Notes under the pieces: model-generated | What the model saw: the letters and a program-made list of their open reading frames with translations, nothing else | Database searches by the model: none | What the model was told of the DNA's origin: nothing | Shown here: positions 24,939 to 33,543 of the stretch, in pieces | How positions within the stretch are numbered: the first letter of the stretch is position 1 | Layout: every line of letters starts with the position of its first letter | From: JAHIQC01 sp964565645 | Lineage (GTDB): Bacteria; Actinomycetota; Coriobacteriia; Anaerosomatales; JAHIQC01 | Assembly (NCBI GenBank): GCA_964565645.1 | Contig: CAZMFQ010000008.1 | Span: 77,775-141,774, forward strand | Direction of reading: 5' to 3' | DNA length: 64,000 nt | Position numbers and translations under genes: made by a program

Positions 24939-25427
24939 CTACATGAGACCGAGGTCACGCATTGAGCTCACGCTGCCGGCATCACCTCCGCCCACAATCA
25001 CTGAATCGAGAAGCTCCACACCGCAGATGTCGAAGGCCTTGGAGAGGCGTTTCACCAAATGACAGTCGGCGCCCGAGGGCTGGCTGTCCCCTGATGGGTG
25101 GTTGTGCACTACCACCGCACAAGCTGCATTCGCGACAACCGCAGCCTTAAGACATTCACGTGGATGAACGACGCTAGCGTTCAAGGAGCCCGTCGAAACC
25201 GGGACACGGGCGATCAAGTTGTTTCGGGTACTGAGAAGCAAGATTTCAAACCTTTCGCGATCTGCAGCCCGCAAATCGGCGCACACCGATGCAACGTCGT
25301 CCGGCGTCGAGATGTTCACCGTCTCGGTCTCGTAGGGAACTGACTCGTCACGAACAAGCGCAACGAAGTAGTGAGGGACCCGGGCATCGACGAACGGTTT
25401 GTAGACACGCAATGCGGGATTTCTCAT
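24939..25427 (-). CDS. RadC-like JAB/MPN domain protein
   Basis: This 162-residue RadC-family protein has the JAMM metalloprotease signature HNHPSGDSQPSGAD preceded by a conserved Glu in the ERFEILLLSTRNNLI region. Chromosomal RadC has an added helix-hairpin-helix, which is lacking here, as usual in mobile-element copies. The function of the family is not established despite the 'DNA repair' name. The ATG at 25427 follows TGGAGG. A 12-bp hairpin (GGGGCG..CGCCCC) precedes the ribosome-binding site. Confidence 0.85.
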   Translation of the reverse strand: MRNPALRVYKPFVDARVPHYFVALVRDESVPYETETVNISTPDDVASVCADLRAADRERFEILLLSTRNNLIARVPVSTGSLNASVVHPRECLKAAVVANAACAVVVHNHPSGDSQPSGADCHLVKRLSKAFDICGVELLDSVIVGGGDAGSVSSMRDLGLM

Positions 25428-25503
25428 CGAGATACCTCCAGATACAGGGAAGGGGCGCCGACCGTGTTGGCCGACGCCCCGATGAGGGATATGACTTGTG
25501 GAT

Positions 25504-25746
25504 CTACGACTCGATCTTGATCGTCGCCTTGCACTTGCCGGACTTGAAGTTCGTGCAGCCCCAGAACGAACCGTACGGACCTGACCGGCGCACCATCTGG
25601 GCGCCACACTCCGGACACGTGGGTGCGGACTCCTGCTCGACCGGCTCCTCAGCCTCGACAGGCTTGCTGGTCTCGGCCTTCGGCTTCGGCGTCGCCTTCT
25701 TGCGGGTCATGGTCGCCTTGTTCTTCGTGGTGGTCTTCGTAGCCAT
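25504..25746 (-). CDS. Topoisomerase-type C4 zinc-finger protein, 80 aa
   Basis: A basic, low-complexity N-terminus (TKTTTKNKATMTRKKATPKP) is followed by one zf-C4_Topoisom domain: CPECGAQMVRRSGPYGSFWGC then CKATIKI at the end. Such fingers bind single-stranded DNA at the C-terminus of topoisomerase I; here the finger stands alone. The ATG at 25746 has GGAGAGGAG upstream, itself preceded by a hairpin (GAGCC..GGCTC) and a T-rich stretch. Confidence 0.8.
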   Translation of the reverse strand: MATKTTTKNKATMTRKKATPKPKAETSKPVEAEEPVEQESAPTCPECGAQMVRRSGPYGSFWGCTNFKSGKCKATIKIES

Positions 25747-25811
25747 TTCGAACTCCTCTCCAGAAAACAGAACGAGCCCCAGCTCGATATGAGCGAGGCT
25801 CCTCAACAAAC

Positions 25812-25833
25812 GGTGAGACTTCGGCGCCTCACC
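25812..25833 (-). terminator. Hairpin after the third integrase
   Basis: On the minus strand GGTGAG pairs with CTCACC around a 10-base loop and is followed by GTTTGTTG. It lies 37 bases past the integrase stop. Confidence 0.5.
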
Positions 25834-25869
25834 TATGCGATATGGACGGACATCACCTCCTTTCCAGGG

Positions 25870-26784
25870 TCACCGATCCTCCCTCGTGCTCATGAACTCA
25901 TCGAACCGTTTGACGGCAGCACCTCCTACCCCGATGCAGTGGGAATACGTTTGAAGCAGTGACTCCGGGCTCGACCATCTGCCCAGGTGAGCAAGGGTCT
26001 TGAGATCCGTCCCCGCCCGGACATGGGCAACGGCCCATGAATGCCTGAGATCGTGGAACCGAATGTGCGGCAACCCTGCCTTCTCGAGTGCACGATTGAG
26101 CACTCGATTCGGGGTCGCATCCGAGAGCGGTCGCCCGTCGGACTTACAGAACACGAGAGGATGATCGCCGGCACGCCGTCGCCTTTGAGCTATCAATCGG
26201 CTCAAAGACTCCGGCACCGGCACGATCGATCTCGAACTCGAGGTCTTGGGACTCGTGACCCGACCCGACCTCATCGTCTTGCTGACCGAGATCGTCATCG
26301 CCTCGGCATCGATGTCTGACCATTCGAGCGCCAGACACTCGCCCTTGCGAAGGCCACAGAGCGCAGGTAGCGCAAGGATCAAGCGCCACGACTCCGGACA
26401 CGCGTCCAGAAGCAGCCTGACTTCTGCCGGGGCAAGGTACTTCATCTCCTGACGCTCCGCTCGTGGGAACGCCACCGAATCAACTGGATTCTCGGCGATC
26501 AACGAATACTCGCACGCTGTCTCAAGAACACGCTTGAGCACGATCAGCCGATTCCGAGCAGTAGCCGGCGCAACACCTCCTGAAATCAAAGAAGCCATCC
26601 ATTTCTGGATGGCCTCTGGAGTGATCTCGGAGAGCGGTAACTCCCCGAAGTGGGGAACTAGATGTAGGCGCACGATCGACTCGTACTCCCGATATCCGGA
26701 AGCCTTGAGCCGAACGACCGCCCAAGTAGCGAGCCACGTTCGCGAGAACTCGGCGAACGCAACCCCACTTGCTTGCAGGGACAT
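25870..26784 (-). CDS. Third tyrosine integrase, inside element B
   Basis: This 304-residue tyrosine recombinase lacks an arm-binding domain and starts directly with the core-binding domain (about 8-105, VAFAEFSRTWLATW). Catalytic residues: R in LCGLRKGECLAL, K near SVSKTMRSG, HDLRHSWA, and the Tyr in LLQTYSHC. At the third catalytic position the usual LGH is LGRW, as in some diverged integrases. The ATG at 26784 follows TTGGAGGTG. No att repeat was found beside it, so its substrate may be elsewhere, or it may be a relic of a nested insertion. Confidence 0.88.
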   Translation of the reverse strand: MSLQASGVAFAEFSRTWLATWAVVRLKASGYREYESIVRLHLVPHFGELPLSEITPEAIQKWMASLISGGVAPATARNRLIVLKRVLETACEYSLIAENPVDSVAFPRAERQEMKYLAPAEVRLLLDACPESWRLILALPALCGLRKGECLALEWSDIDAEAMTISVSKTMRSGRVTSPKTSSSRSIVPVPESLSRLIAQRRRRAGDHPLVFCKSDGRPLSDATPNRVLNRALEKAGLPHIRFHDLRHSWAVAHVRAGTDLKTLAHLGRWSSPESLLQTYSHCIGVGGAAVKRFDEFMSTREDR

Positions 26785-26808
26785 AGAATCACCTCCAAGT
26801 AGAAGAAA

Positions 26809-26834
26809 GCCTCTCGCTCCGAAGGCCGAGAGGC
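26809..26834 (-). terminator. Hairpin with T-rich tail between the ApeA-like gene and the integrase
   Basis: GCCTCTCG / CGAGAGGC form an 8-bp stem, followed on the minus strand by TTTCTTCTACTTGGAGG, which runs straight into the ribosome-binding site of the integrase. Confidence 0.6.
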
Positions 26835-26870
26835 GCACACCTCAGACTGTCAGGCGGGCTTCGTCAGCTG

Positions 26871-28280
26871 CTACGGTGAGGCCTCAACCGCGTACTGCTT
26901 CGCGGTTCGGGCACGCCACTGAAGTGCGCCCTGGCATTTGTCCATGATCGAGCACACCTCTTGCTGAGTGAATCCGAGCCGACGTAGAGTCGTTGCCTTC
27001 AGTATCAGGAGACCCGCCTGCGTCAGGGTGTATAGCTCCCCGCCATCACGCACTCGCGATGGGCGGCGGCTACCCCTGTGAGTGTAGAAGTTGCGGTTGT
27101 CACGAAGATCCTGCAGTAGGACCTCCCTATTCGGAGCCACTTGAGTCACGTAGTCTCCGATGTCACCCAGCATCTGCTGCAGGAGCTCTCCGGCTGGTCT
27201 CGCCTTGCTCGCTTTTAGCTTGCCAACGACCCACCGCTTCACCTTCGAATCCGAAATGGAGCTCTTCACGATATCCAAGCGTCGAGTGAACTCAGCGGAG
27301 TCAAGCTCCAGTTCCTCCACCCCAACACGAGAAAGCGCCTCGAGACTCTGCGCGACAGCCAGGAATCTCAGATCGCTAGGCATCTCGCGTTCGCCTATCA
27401 GCCCTACGAGGATCGAAATCGCTCGTCTTTCGTCGCCAGAGCATGAGAGCCACGACGCGAGCACGTCAGCGACCCTCTCGCCAATCTGCGCAAATGACAA
27501 GAGCATGAAATCCGGCAGAATCACCTTGTCATCGGAGGCTGAAACCGACAGGTGCCTGCCGACATCCAACCACTCGTCGCTGTCCGGGGCTTGGATCCGC
27601 AGACTGGTGTTGTCAACGCTTCGGTCCAGGCAGAACGTGAAGAACTGCCACAACGGCCCAACGAACTTCTCGGACAGAAGACCGTAGTCCAGCGGGCTGT
27701 CCAGGAGAAGCTCGATCTCGCAATCATGAGACAGGTCGAAACCCTTCACTGACGCGAATGGCAGTGAGGCGGTGTGGATAAGATTGATCCTCCATCCATC
27801 TCCTGAGACAAGCTCCTGTGCAGGTGGCATCTCGTAGTGGTAGTCGGCACCGACTAGGTGCTTCTCGTCGTCGAAACGATGCTCGGAGACGCATGGATGG
27901 GTTTGAATCCAGTCACGCAGATGCGTGAACGCCATGCGAGCCTTCTTGATGTGCGGATCGGCGGCGATAGCCTCTTGCGGGCCGACGAACCCGAGACTGG
28001 CGTAGTACTCCTCGCTTCCCGCTCCAGGCATGTTGATCGTCATATTGGTCATGAGCAGATCGAACAACACGACGTGCTTGCCATTGCGCAGCATCCCGAA
28101 GACAAGGGGAGTACTCTCTGCCTGGTTGATCCGATCCGCCATGTTCTTCATGCCACCGATATGACCGAATGGAATCGACAGGTTGAATCCATCCGCATCC
28201 GAATAGCGCAGAATCCCGACGGACTGCATGTCGGGCGAATCCGGTAGCCACCAGATGCCCGAAGACTCAAATGCTTCCAT
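26871..28280 (-). CDS. ApeA-like HEPN defence protein
   Basis: This 469-residue protein matches the ApeA layout: an N-terminal beta-rich domain (ESSGIWWLPDSPDMQSVGILRY at the start, LVGADYHYE near 145) and a C-terminal HEPN domain. The HEPN catalytic motif RNFYTH (RxxxxH, R396-H401) is intact in LLQDLRDNRNFYTHRG. ApeA proteins are abortive-infection RNases. The ATG follows GGGAGG by 8 bases. It is divergent from a second HEPN gene at 28448, with 167 bases between. The downstream hairpin separates it from the integrase. Family assignment is by motif and layout. Confidence 0.7.
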   Translation of the reverse strand: MEAFESSGIWWLPDSPDMQSVGILRYSDADGFNLSIPFGHIGGMKNMADRINQAESTPLVFGMLRNGKHVVLFDLLMTNMTINMPGAGSEEYYASLGFVGPQEAIAADPHIKKARMAFTHLRDWIQTHPCVSEHRFDDEKHLVGADYHYEMPPAQELVSGDGWRINLIHTASLPFASVKGFDLSHDCEIELLLDSPLDYGLLSEKFVGPLWQFFTFCLDRSVDNTSLRIQAPDSDEWLDVGRHLSVSASDDKVILPDFMLLSFAQIGERVADVLASWLSCSGDERRAISILVGLIGEREMPSDLRFLAVAQSLEALSRVGVEELELDSAEFTRRLDIVKSSISDSKVKRWVVGKLKASKARPAGELLQQMLGDIGDYVTQVAPNREVLLQDLRDNRNFYTHRGSRRPSRVRDGGELYTLTQAGLLILKATTLRRLGFTQQEVCSIMDKCQGALQWRARTAKQYAVEASP

Positions 28281-28447
28281 GTTGGGGCCTCCCGACTTCC
28301 CAGCAGCGAATCCCCCAGGCTACAGCTCACAAGAATCGCCTCGGTCAGAGACTAGCTCCCCGCCTGAAGTTTGTCAGTCTGACGCGGGTATCGCACAGCA
28401 ACTGGATACACTGAGCGCAAGGCGCAGCAGTATTGAAGGGGGAGAAC

Positions 28448-29050
28448 ATGACCACTTATCGGCTCGGGCGCGAAGCAGCGCCAGCCCAGTACTTGTTCGC
28501 TCAAGCTCAGCAGAGTCTGAGGCGAGCCGAAAGCGAACCCGAGGGTTCGAAGCTCGAGTGCATGAACGCGATGATTATGGCCGCGTTCGCACTGGAGTCA
28601 TTTCTCAACGTCTTCGGCGAACAGGTGTTTGCAGAACGATATGGCGAGAAGTCCGGACACCAGAAGTGGCAGGAAATTGAGCGAGGGCTCAACCCGCAGG
28701 GGAAGCTTGATCTGCTCATTGCCATGAAGAGTCTGTCTGTGGACACCAGCGCTGAGCCCTACACTCTGGTTCGGTCGCTAATCAAGTACCGCAACGACTG
28801 TGCGCACGGGAAGACGTGGCGGAGCAAGGATGTCGTCGTGGATCTGCCAGTCCGCCCGCACCCCAATGAAGTCCCGGCGCTGACTCCTCCGTGGTTCAAG
28901 TTGGCGACGGTGGGTACCGCCCGGAAGTACATGAACGCAGTGCGCACGATTGCTGATGACTTGCTGTTGAGAACGGACTACTTGCGGGGACTGCGCATCA
29001 GCGACACCGCCTGGCACACAACCGAGTCAGTAATCGAGGAGGACTCGTAG
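28448..29050 (+). CDS. Second HEPN-motif protein, 200 aa
   Basis: The product is helical throughout. An N-terminal helix pair (AQYLFAQAQQSLRRAE, MNAMIMAAFALESFLNVFGEQ) resembles a HEPN four-helix bundle, and YRNDCAHGK supplies the RxxxxH motif (R116-H121). The ATG at 28448 was preferred over an upstream one because AAGGGGGAGAAC precedes it. It is divergent from the ApeA-like gene. It could be a second RNase effector or a partner that controls ApeA. No nucleotidyltransferase antitoxin is adjacent. Confidence 0.6.
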   Translation: MTTYRLGREAAPAQYLFAQAQQSLRRAESEPEGSKLECMNAMIMAAFALESFLNVFGEQVFAERYGEKSGHQKWQEIERGLNPQGKLDLLIAMKSLSVDTSAEPYTLVRSLIKYRNDCAHGKTWRSKDVVVDLPVRPHPNEVPALTPPWFKLATVGTARKYMNAVRTIADDLLLRTDYLRGLRISDTAWHTTESVIEEDS

Positions 29051-29355
29051 GCACGAATCGCCCCAGAGGGGGTGGATCTCGTTCTTGGAGCGCCTGAGTC
29101 AGCTCGCCGATGATGACGCACTGTTCGATAACACACGCACAGTGCTTTGAACATCGGCTACCGCGTACCCACCTCGGGCATCTCTCGGAAACACCAAAGA
29201 TCTTGAATAGCAGGATTCCCTGCAGGTGGGCTTCCTCGAAGCGATGACCCTCGGATGGGATACGACTCAAGGGGCAGGTCAGTAGTCTCGTCACAGTTGA
29301 TGTCAGCGCAGATTGATATGCTGCCAGCTGACTTGTCGTGACGAGAGGGGGACTC
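29051..29355. other. Intergenic region, nothing identified
   Basis: These 305 bases lie between the HEPN gene and the YdjM-like gene. I see no gene, clear terminator or repeat. A promoter for the YdjM-like gene should be here, but no convincing -35/-10 pair stands out. Confidence 0.4.
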
Positions 29356-30060
29356 GTGCGGGGACCTGAACACGTGAGCTTCGCCGTTGTGACTACCGGC
29401 GGAGCGCTCTGGCTCATGAACGGTCAGTTCGACCTGAACGCCTATGCCGCCGCAGCGTTATCTGCTGCTGCGGTCGGCTCACTAGTCCCGGATATCGATC
29501 ACCCCAAGGCATGGATCTCGAACCGCATACCAGCCACTCTGATGGCAATCGGTCTGACCGGACTCGGACTCTACGCATACGCCGCATGGACGGCATCCCG
29601 GGGTGACGACAGCATCGGTGGAGCGATGATTGCCCCGATGGCCGACTTCCTGAGACCAGTTCTCGGATGGGCTTGGCTGGCATTGGCTCTAGGTGCCGCG
29701 TTGCTGGCGATCTCTGTTGTCGTCACCCGAGCTCTCGGGCATCGGGGCCCAACGCACTCACTCGTTGTCGGCGCAGCCCTTACTCTGATCGCTACAATCG
29801 GCTTCGCTATCAGCCCCGTATCGTGGACGATAGGACTCTGGTTCGGATGGGGGTACCTCAGCCACCTGCTGACAGACATGATCACGCCGAAGGGGTGTCC
29901 GTCGCTCCTGTGGCCCGCTGGTTCCGCGAGCTTGGCGCTACGCATGCCGAGAAGGTCTACACCCGCAGTGCCGCATGCGACCCCATCGCCGACTCCTTCG
30001 CTCGAACAAGTGCCCGCTGACCCAGCACCCTCAGACCAGCAGCCACCAATCGGGATGTAG
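29356..30060 (+). CDS. YdjM/YbcI-family membrane-bound metal-dependent hydrolase
   Basis: This 234-residue membrane protein has the DUF457/YdjM histidine-aspartate motifs: GSLVPDIDHPKAW, HRGPTHSL and GYLSHLLTDMITPKG. Several membrane helices lie between them (for example WAWLALALGAALLAISVVV). Family members are predicted zinc hydrolases; YdjM of E. coli is LexA-controlled, but its substrate is unknown. The GTG at 29356 was chosen for the GAGAGGGGG site 4 bases upstream. The C-terminal 45 residues are Pro/Ser-rich and probably disordered. Its stop abuts the stop of the next gene. Confidence 0.8.
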   Translation: MRGPEHVSFAVVTTGGALWLMNGQFDLNAYAAAALSAAAVGSLVPDIDHPKAWISNRIPATLMAIGLTGLGLYAYAAWTASRGDDSIGGAMIAPMADFLRPVLGWAWLALALGAALLAISVVVTRALGHRGPTHSLVVGAALTLIATIGFAISPVSWTIGLWFGWGYLSHLLTDMITPKGCPSLLWPAGSASLALRMPRRSTPAVPHATPSPTPSLEQVPADPAPSDQQPPIGM

Positions 30061-30510
30061 TCACGACACACGCCGGAGCTCCTCTTCCGAGGCGATGGCC
30101 TCAATGAGATCGTCGACTCTCATGTCCATCGACGTGGCCAGTTCATCAAGCGCCCAGTATCCAGCGTGGCCCTTGTGCACGATGACCGACGCCCATCCTG
30201 CACATCTGCCGAACATCGGACCCACTGCCGTCAGAGGCAGGCGTCGCCTCCAGAAGAACGCCCGGAACCTGTCCGGGTCGATGTAGACGGTGTTCGCGTT
30301 CTTGTGGCGACCCTCCGTCGTCGTTGGCGCAGATGATTCTTCGACGTCACGAACGAATCGGCGCCGCAACTTCTTCACGCCCTCGAACGTGGCGTCATCT
30401 GACACGAGCGCCGCAATCCACCGGACTGCTTCCTCACTTGCCTGGTCACCGCTCATCAGCAACTCGACAATCTGTCGACCCTCAAGGAACCGAACCTCAC
30501 TTGGACTCAT
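30061..30510 (-). CDS. Hypothetical 149-aa protein
   Basis: I recognise no family. It is mixed alpha/beta with a basic centre (VKKLRRRFVRDVEE) and an aromatic, charged segment (YIDPDRFRAFFWRRRLP). A final helix has alternating acidic residues (MRVDDLIEAIASEEELRRV). The ATG at 30510 follows TTTGGAGGGAG. A 10-bp hairpin and TTTCTTCTATTTGGAGG precede it, almost identical to the leader of the integrase at 26784. It ends exactly where the YdjM-like gene ends. Confidence 0.6.
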   Translation of the reverse strand: MSPSEVRFLEGRQIVELLMSGDQASEEAVRWIAALVSDDATFEGVKKLRRRFVRDVEESSAPTTTEGRHKNANTVYIDPDRFRAFFWRRRLPLTAVGPMFGRCAGWASVIVHKGHAGYWALDELATSMDMRVDDLIEAIASEEELRRVS

Positions 30511-30927
30511 TGATTTCTCCCTCCAAATAGAAGAAACCGCTGGCAGATGTGCCAACGGTCTCCAAGAACAACAATGCCCGGCAGACGGCCTCTCACAACC
30601 TTCTCCGGGCTCTTCCGACGTACTGATCCACGCTATCTAGCTATCGTGTAGCACCACCTCCTCGAATCACGATTCAACGAACGGAACGCCGCATCACCCT
30701 CCTTCCTGTCTGGTCGGGCGAAGCCCCACAACCACAAAGACCCACCTCCATATCGGAGACGGGCCTCATGCACACCAACCCCCAGAGGGGTACGGGGCAC
30801 TTATCTCGAGGAATCGGCCGAGCTGGAATGATCACCCGCGTCGGCGTTTTCAGCGAAATCTGAATCCGAAAACCGGTTCGATGGGATGCCTCGCTACGCT
30901 CGGCTCCACGTACGGAGGACGATGCCT
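30511..30927. other. Intergenic region with several hairpins
   Basis: The 417 bases between the 149-aa gene and the PaeR7I-like gene hold hairpins on the minus strand: an 11-bp GGCCCGTCTCC/GGAGGTGGGTC stem near 30742-30768 (probable terminator of the restriction gene), GCCCGG/CCGGGC near 30577-30611, and ACCG..CGGT directly before the next ribosome-binding site. There is no convincing gene. One CTCGAG site occurs near 30805. Confidence 0.5.
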
Positions 30928-31617
30928 CTACGCGAGTACCTCGGCGACCTTGCCTCTTATCGCGGCCTCGAACTTCGCCCACGTCATCTCTCGGTCCGGC
31001 TCGAATACGGAGCTGGAATCGGGATCAGCCACCACGAACCAGGTCTTGTCGTACAGGCGCTCCAGGGCAAGCCTGCTACACAAGAGCCTCGCTCTCTCCT
31101 GGTAGCTCGCATCGACGAAAGCGCCGTCTACGGCGAAGTGTGGCTGCTTCACACCTACACCTCTCCGAGATGCCACTTCGTCTCGAATCACAAAGACGTA
31201 CCCCAACCAAGGTACGTGACTCCCCACGAGGCCAGACCTGATAGCATGCGCGAGGTCAACGGCATTTCCCATCGCTTCCTCGGCCCTGTTGTTCATGTTG
31301 TTGCCGTATGAACTCGCTATGCACTTGAGTTCGATTGCCGCGACAAGTTTCCCGTCGTGCACGGCGACGATGTCCCACTTCTTCTCAGGACGGAAGTAGC
31401 CCGGCAGTTCGAGTTTGCTGCGACCACAATGAACTGAAGTGGTCGGTAGTCCCGACGAGATGAAGACGTCAGCAATCAGCTTGGACATATCGTCCATATG
31501 GCCACCGCTGGTGACCTCTGATCGGAGGCCTGCGTCGACCTTCCCGTACAGAGCCTGGCGCTCTCTCGCCTCGGCGCGAGATTGCCAGATGCGAAGCACC
31601 GCCTCCTGTGGATCCAC
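30928..31617 (-). CDS. PaeR7I/XhoI-type type II restriction endonuclease
   Basis: The product has 229 residues. The PD-(D/E)xK core is visible as KKWDIVAVHDGKLVAAIELK (D, then E-x-K). Directly after it comes SSYGNNMNNRAEEAMGNAVDL, characteristic of the PaeR7I family, whose members cut CTCGAG. An N-terminal helical region (about 1-60) and C-terminal WFVVADPDSSSVFEPDREMTW complete the fold. GTG start with TGGGGGA upstream. It is encoded 14 bases after the matching methylase, the usual order for keeping modification ahead of restriction. Confidence 0.87.
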   Translation of the reverse strand: MDPQEAVLRIWQSRAEARERQALYGKVDAGLRSEVTSGGHMDDMSKLIADVFISSGLPTTSVHCGRSKLELPGYFRPEKKWDIVAVHDGKLVAAIELKCIASSYGNNMNNRAEEAMGNAVDLAHAIRSGLVGSHVPWLGYVFVIRDEVASRRGVGVKQPHFAVDGAFVDASYQERARLLCSRLALERLYDKTWFVVADPDSSSVFEPDREMTWAKFEAAIRGKVAEVLA

Positions 31618-31631
31618 AAATCCCCCAGCTG

Positions 31632-33323
31632 CTAGTCAGGCAGCTCCTCCAACCCGTAGGCGGCGAGCGCAGCTTGCGTTGCAGCCTCAGGGTCGCGCAT
31701 AGCGAATGCCTTCGCAAGTTGGGATTGGATATCGGATGCGATCATAGATGGATCGGGAACGCGAATCTTCCGCAGATACTGCGCCTGGAATCGAAGGGTG
31801 CCGCCCCGCATCTTCACACCGTAGGCTTCGACGAACATCTGAGCCACTCGTGACAGCAGGATTCCGCCAAGCACCTTCAGGTCCCACCTGTCACTCGTTA
31901 TCCAGTACAAGTTGTGATGCGGGTAGTAGCCACCCTCGTCGAGCACCGGCTCGATTGTCGCCTTCATGTCCTGAAGTAACAGCTTCTGCCGTTCCGCGAG
32001 ACCAGGATGCACCTTGTCAATGGTACGGTACCAACCTGAGTGCGGTGCCTTCTTGGCCGTGTGTCGACCCGAAAGCCGTTCACGGAATGGCTCAAGGTAT
32101 GCGGCGAGCTTCGGATAGTTGTCGAGCCGGACCAGCTGCCCATCCGAGTTCCACGGATTCACCAACTGATCGCCGCTCCACTCAACTTCCCCACTCACGA
32201 TGTGCTTCGTTGTCACGACTGGCATCAATCGATCTTCCTCGATAGCCGGATAGTCTCCGCACACGATGAAGACTGCATCGGCCCCCGTGGCGATTCCGAT
32301 TCCAACTCTGGTGCCTGTCTCGACATCCTCAAGCGGCCGAAAGCGGGCCGCAAGATGCTCAAGCAGGTCAATCCTTGCCGGTGAGGCCGATGGCCATACG
32401 TCATCTGTGTGGAACCAATCGGGAAGCACGGCCACTCGGAAGTCACGGTCAGACCCGAAGGCCGTGCCTACATCGGGCTCGGATCGTCGCCACTCAACTA
32501 GTCGCGCAGCGGCTTCCTCCCCAAACGTCGGCTGTGCGGTTGCGTACATAACCGGCCCCTGCTCACTGCGACGTATTTCAATGATGGCGGGATACGCAGA
32601 TACCTCGTCCGCGAATGCGTTCACGCCGTGCATCTCGATGACTGTCTCTACTCCGAACGATTCCGTCACCAGTCGACGTAACTTGCGACCATATGCGTTG
32701 TGCATCCATCTGTCGGCAACGATGAACGCGAGGACTCCGTCCGGCGCCAACGATCTCAGACCCACCTCAATGAAGCCAACGAAGATGTCAGCGCCAATCG
32801 TCATGCAGCTCGAACGCGCCATGTACTGCTCACGAAGCTCCCGGCTCATGTCTTCGCTGCGAATGTAGGGCGGATTGCCAATCACGAAGTCCGCTGAGAT
32901 ATCGGAATCCTTCAGGAGGTAGTCAGCCTCGCGAACCCAGGTGTTCACGACAGACGGCACCTGCTCAGCCGGCCACCCCTCATGAACGAGAAGCTCTTGC
33001 ACTCGCTTCCGACACTGATCGACGTGACTCCGCTGAAGGTCATACGCGTGGATCGCACCCGAGGCGTCGTCAAGGCTGCGCCCATGCAACTGAAGCGAAC
33101 GGCTCAATCGCTCGACCATCGGGAGCAAGAACGCACCGTCGCCGCAAGATGGCTCGACTGCAACCAGTGAACCCAGATCTGCGGACTCCATATACCCGCA
33201 AGAATCCAGCATCAGTTCAACAACCCAGCGGCGTGTGAACACGGCGCCATGTTCGCGATTTGCCAAGCCTATCTCCCGCATCCTCGACTTCGTTGGGATG
33301 AGACTAGCACCATCCAATGACAT
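31632..33323 (-). CDS. N6-adenine DNA methyltransferase of the PaeR7I-type system
   Basis: This 563-residue methylase has motif I VAVEPSCGDGAFL, catalytic motif IV IGNPPYIRSED, and a C-terminal target-recognition region with HPGLAERQKLLLQDM. It should methylate the adenine in CTCGAG to protect host DNA from the adjacent nuclease. The start is uncertain: ATG 33323 has no strong ribosome-binding site, and an in-frame ATG at 33281 (REIGLANREHGAVF) is also possible. It is transcribed with the endonuclease. Confidence 0.85.
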   Translation of the reverse strand: MSLDGASLIPTKSRMREIGLANREHGAVFTRRWVVELMLDSCGYMESADLGSLVAVEPSCGDGAFLLPMVERLSRSLQLHGRSLDDASGAIHAYDLQRSHVDQCRKRVQELLVHEGWPAEQVPSVVNTWVREADYLLKDSDISADFVIGNPPYIRSEDMSRELREQYMARSSCMTIGADIFVGFIEVGLRSLAPDGVLAFIVADRWMHNAYGRKLRRLVTESFGVETVIEMHGVNAFADEVSAYPAIIEIRRSEQGPVMYATAQPTFGEEAAARLVEWRRSEPDVGTAFGSDRDFRVAVLPDWFHTDDVWPSASPARIDLLEHLAARFRPLEDVETGTRVGIGIATGADAVFIVCGDYPAIEEDRLMPVVTTKHIVSGEVEWSGDQLVNPWNSDGQLVRLDNYPKLAAYLEPFRERLSGRHTAKKAPHSGWYRTIDKVHPGLAERQKLLLQDMKATIEPVLDEGGYYPHHNLYWITSDRWDLKVLGGILLSRVAQMFVEAYGVKMRGGTLRFQAQYLRKIRVPDPSMIASDIQSQLAKAFAMRDPEAATQAALAAYGLEELPD

Positions 33324-33543
33324 CGAACATACATTCGCTCGGTCAGCGATGTGCCACTCGCATCGTACTCCGACTCGCGAAGGCACCTGACCAACGCAGC
33401 GACACATCGCACGGGCGAGGCAACCCAACCTCTTGCCAGGCTCAATCCCTACCCAATCCCCCCAAATCCGTTGTCACGTATATGACACGAACTCACTCAG
33501 TGCTACGGCTCATTCAATCTCGACGACACGCCCGAGGTGTTCA

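Noticed and set aside
26868..26875. TGCTACGG octamer near the third integrase as an arm site
   Set aside because: It is a single copy that includes the stop codon of the ApeA-like gene, and no second copy is spaced like the arm sites of element A.
30673..30694. Six-codon Arg-rich leader frame (M-R-R-S-V-R) after GGAAGGAGG
   Set aside because: The spacing from GGAGG to the ATG is only about 3 bases, and no attenuator logic could be traced, so a leader peptide is not supported.
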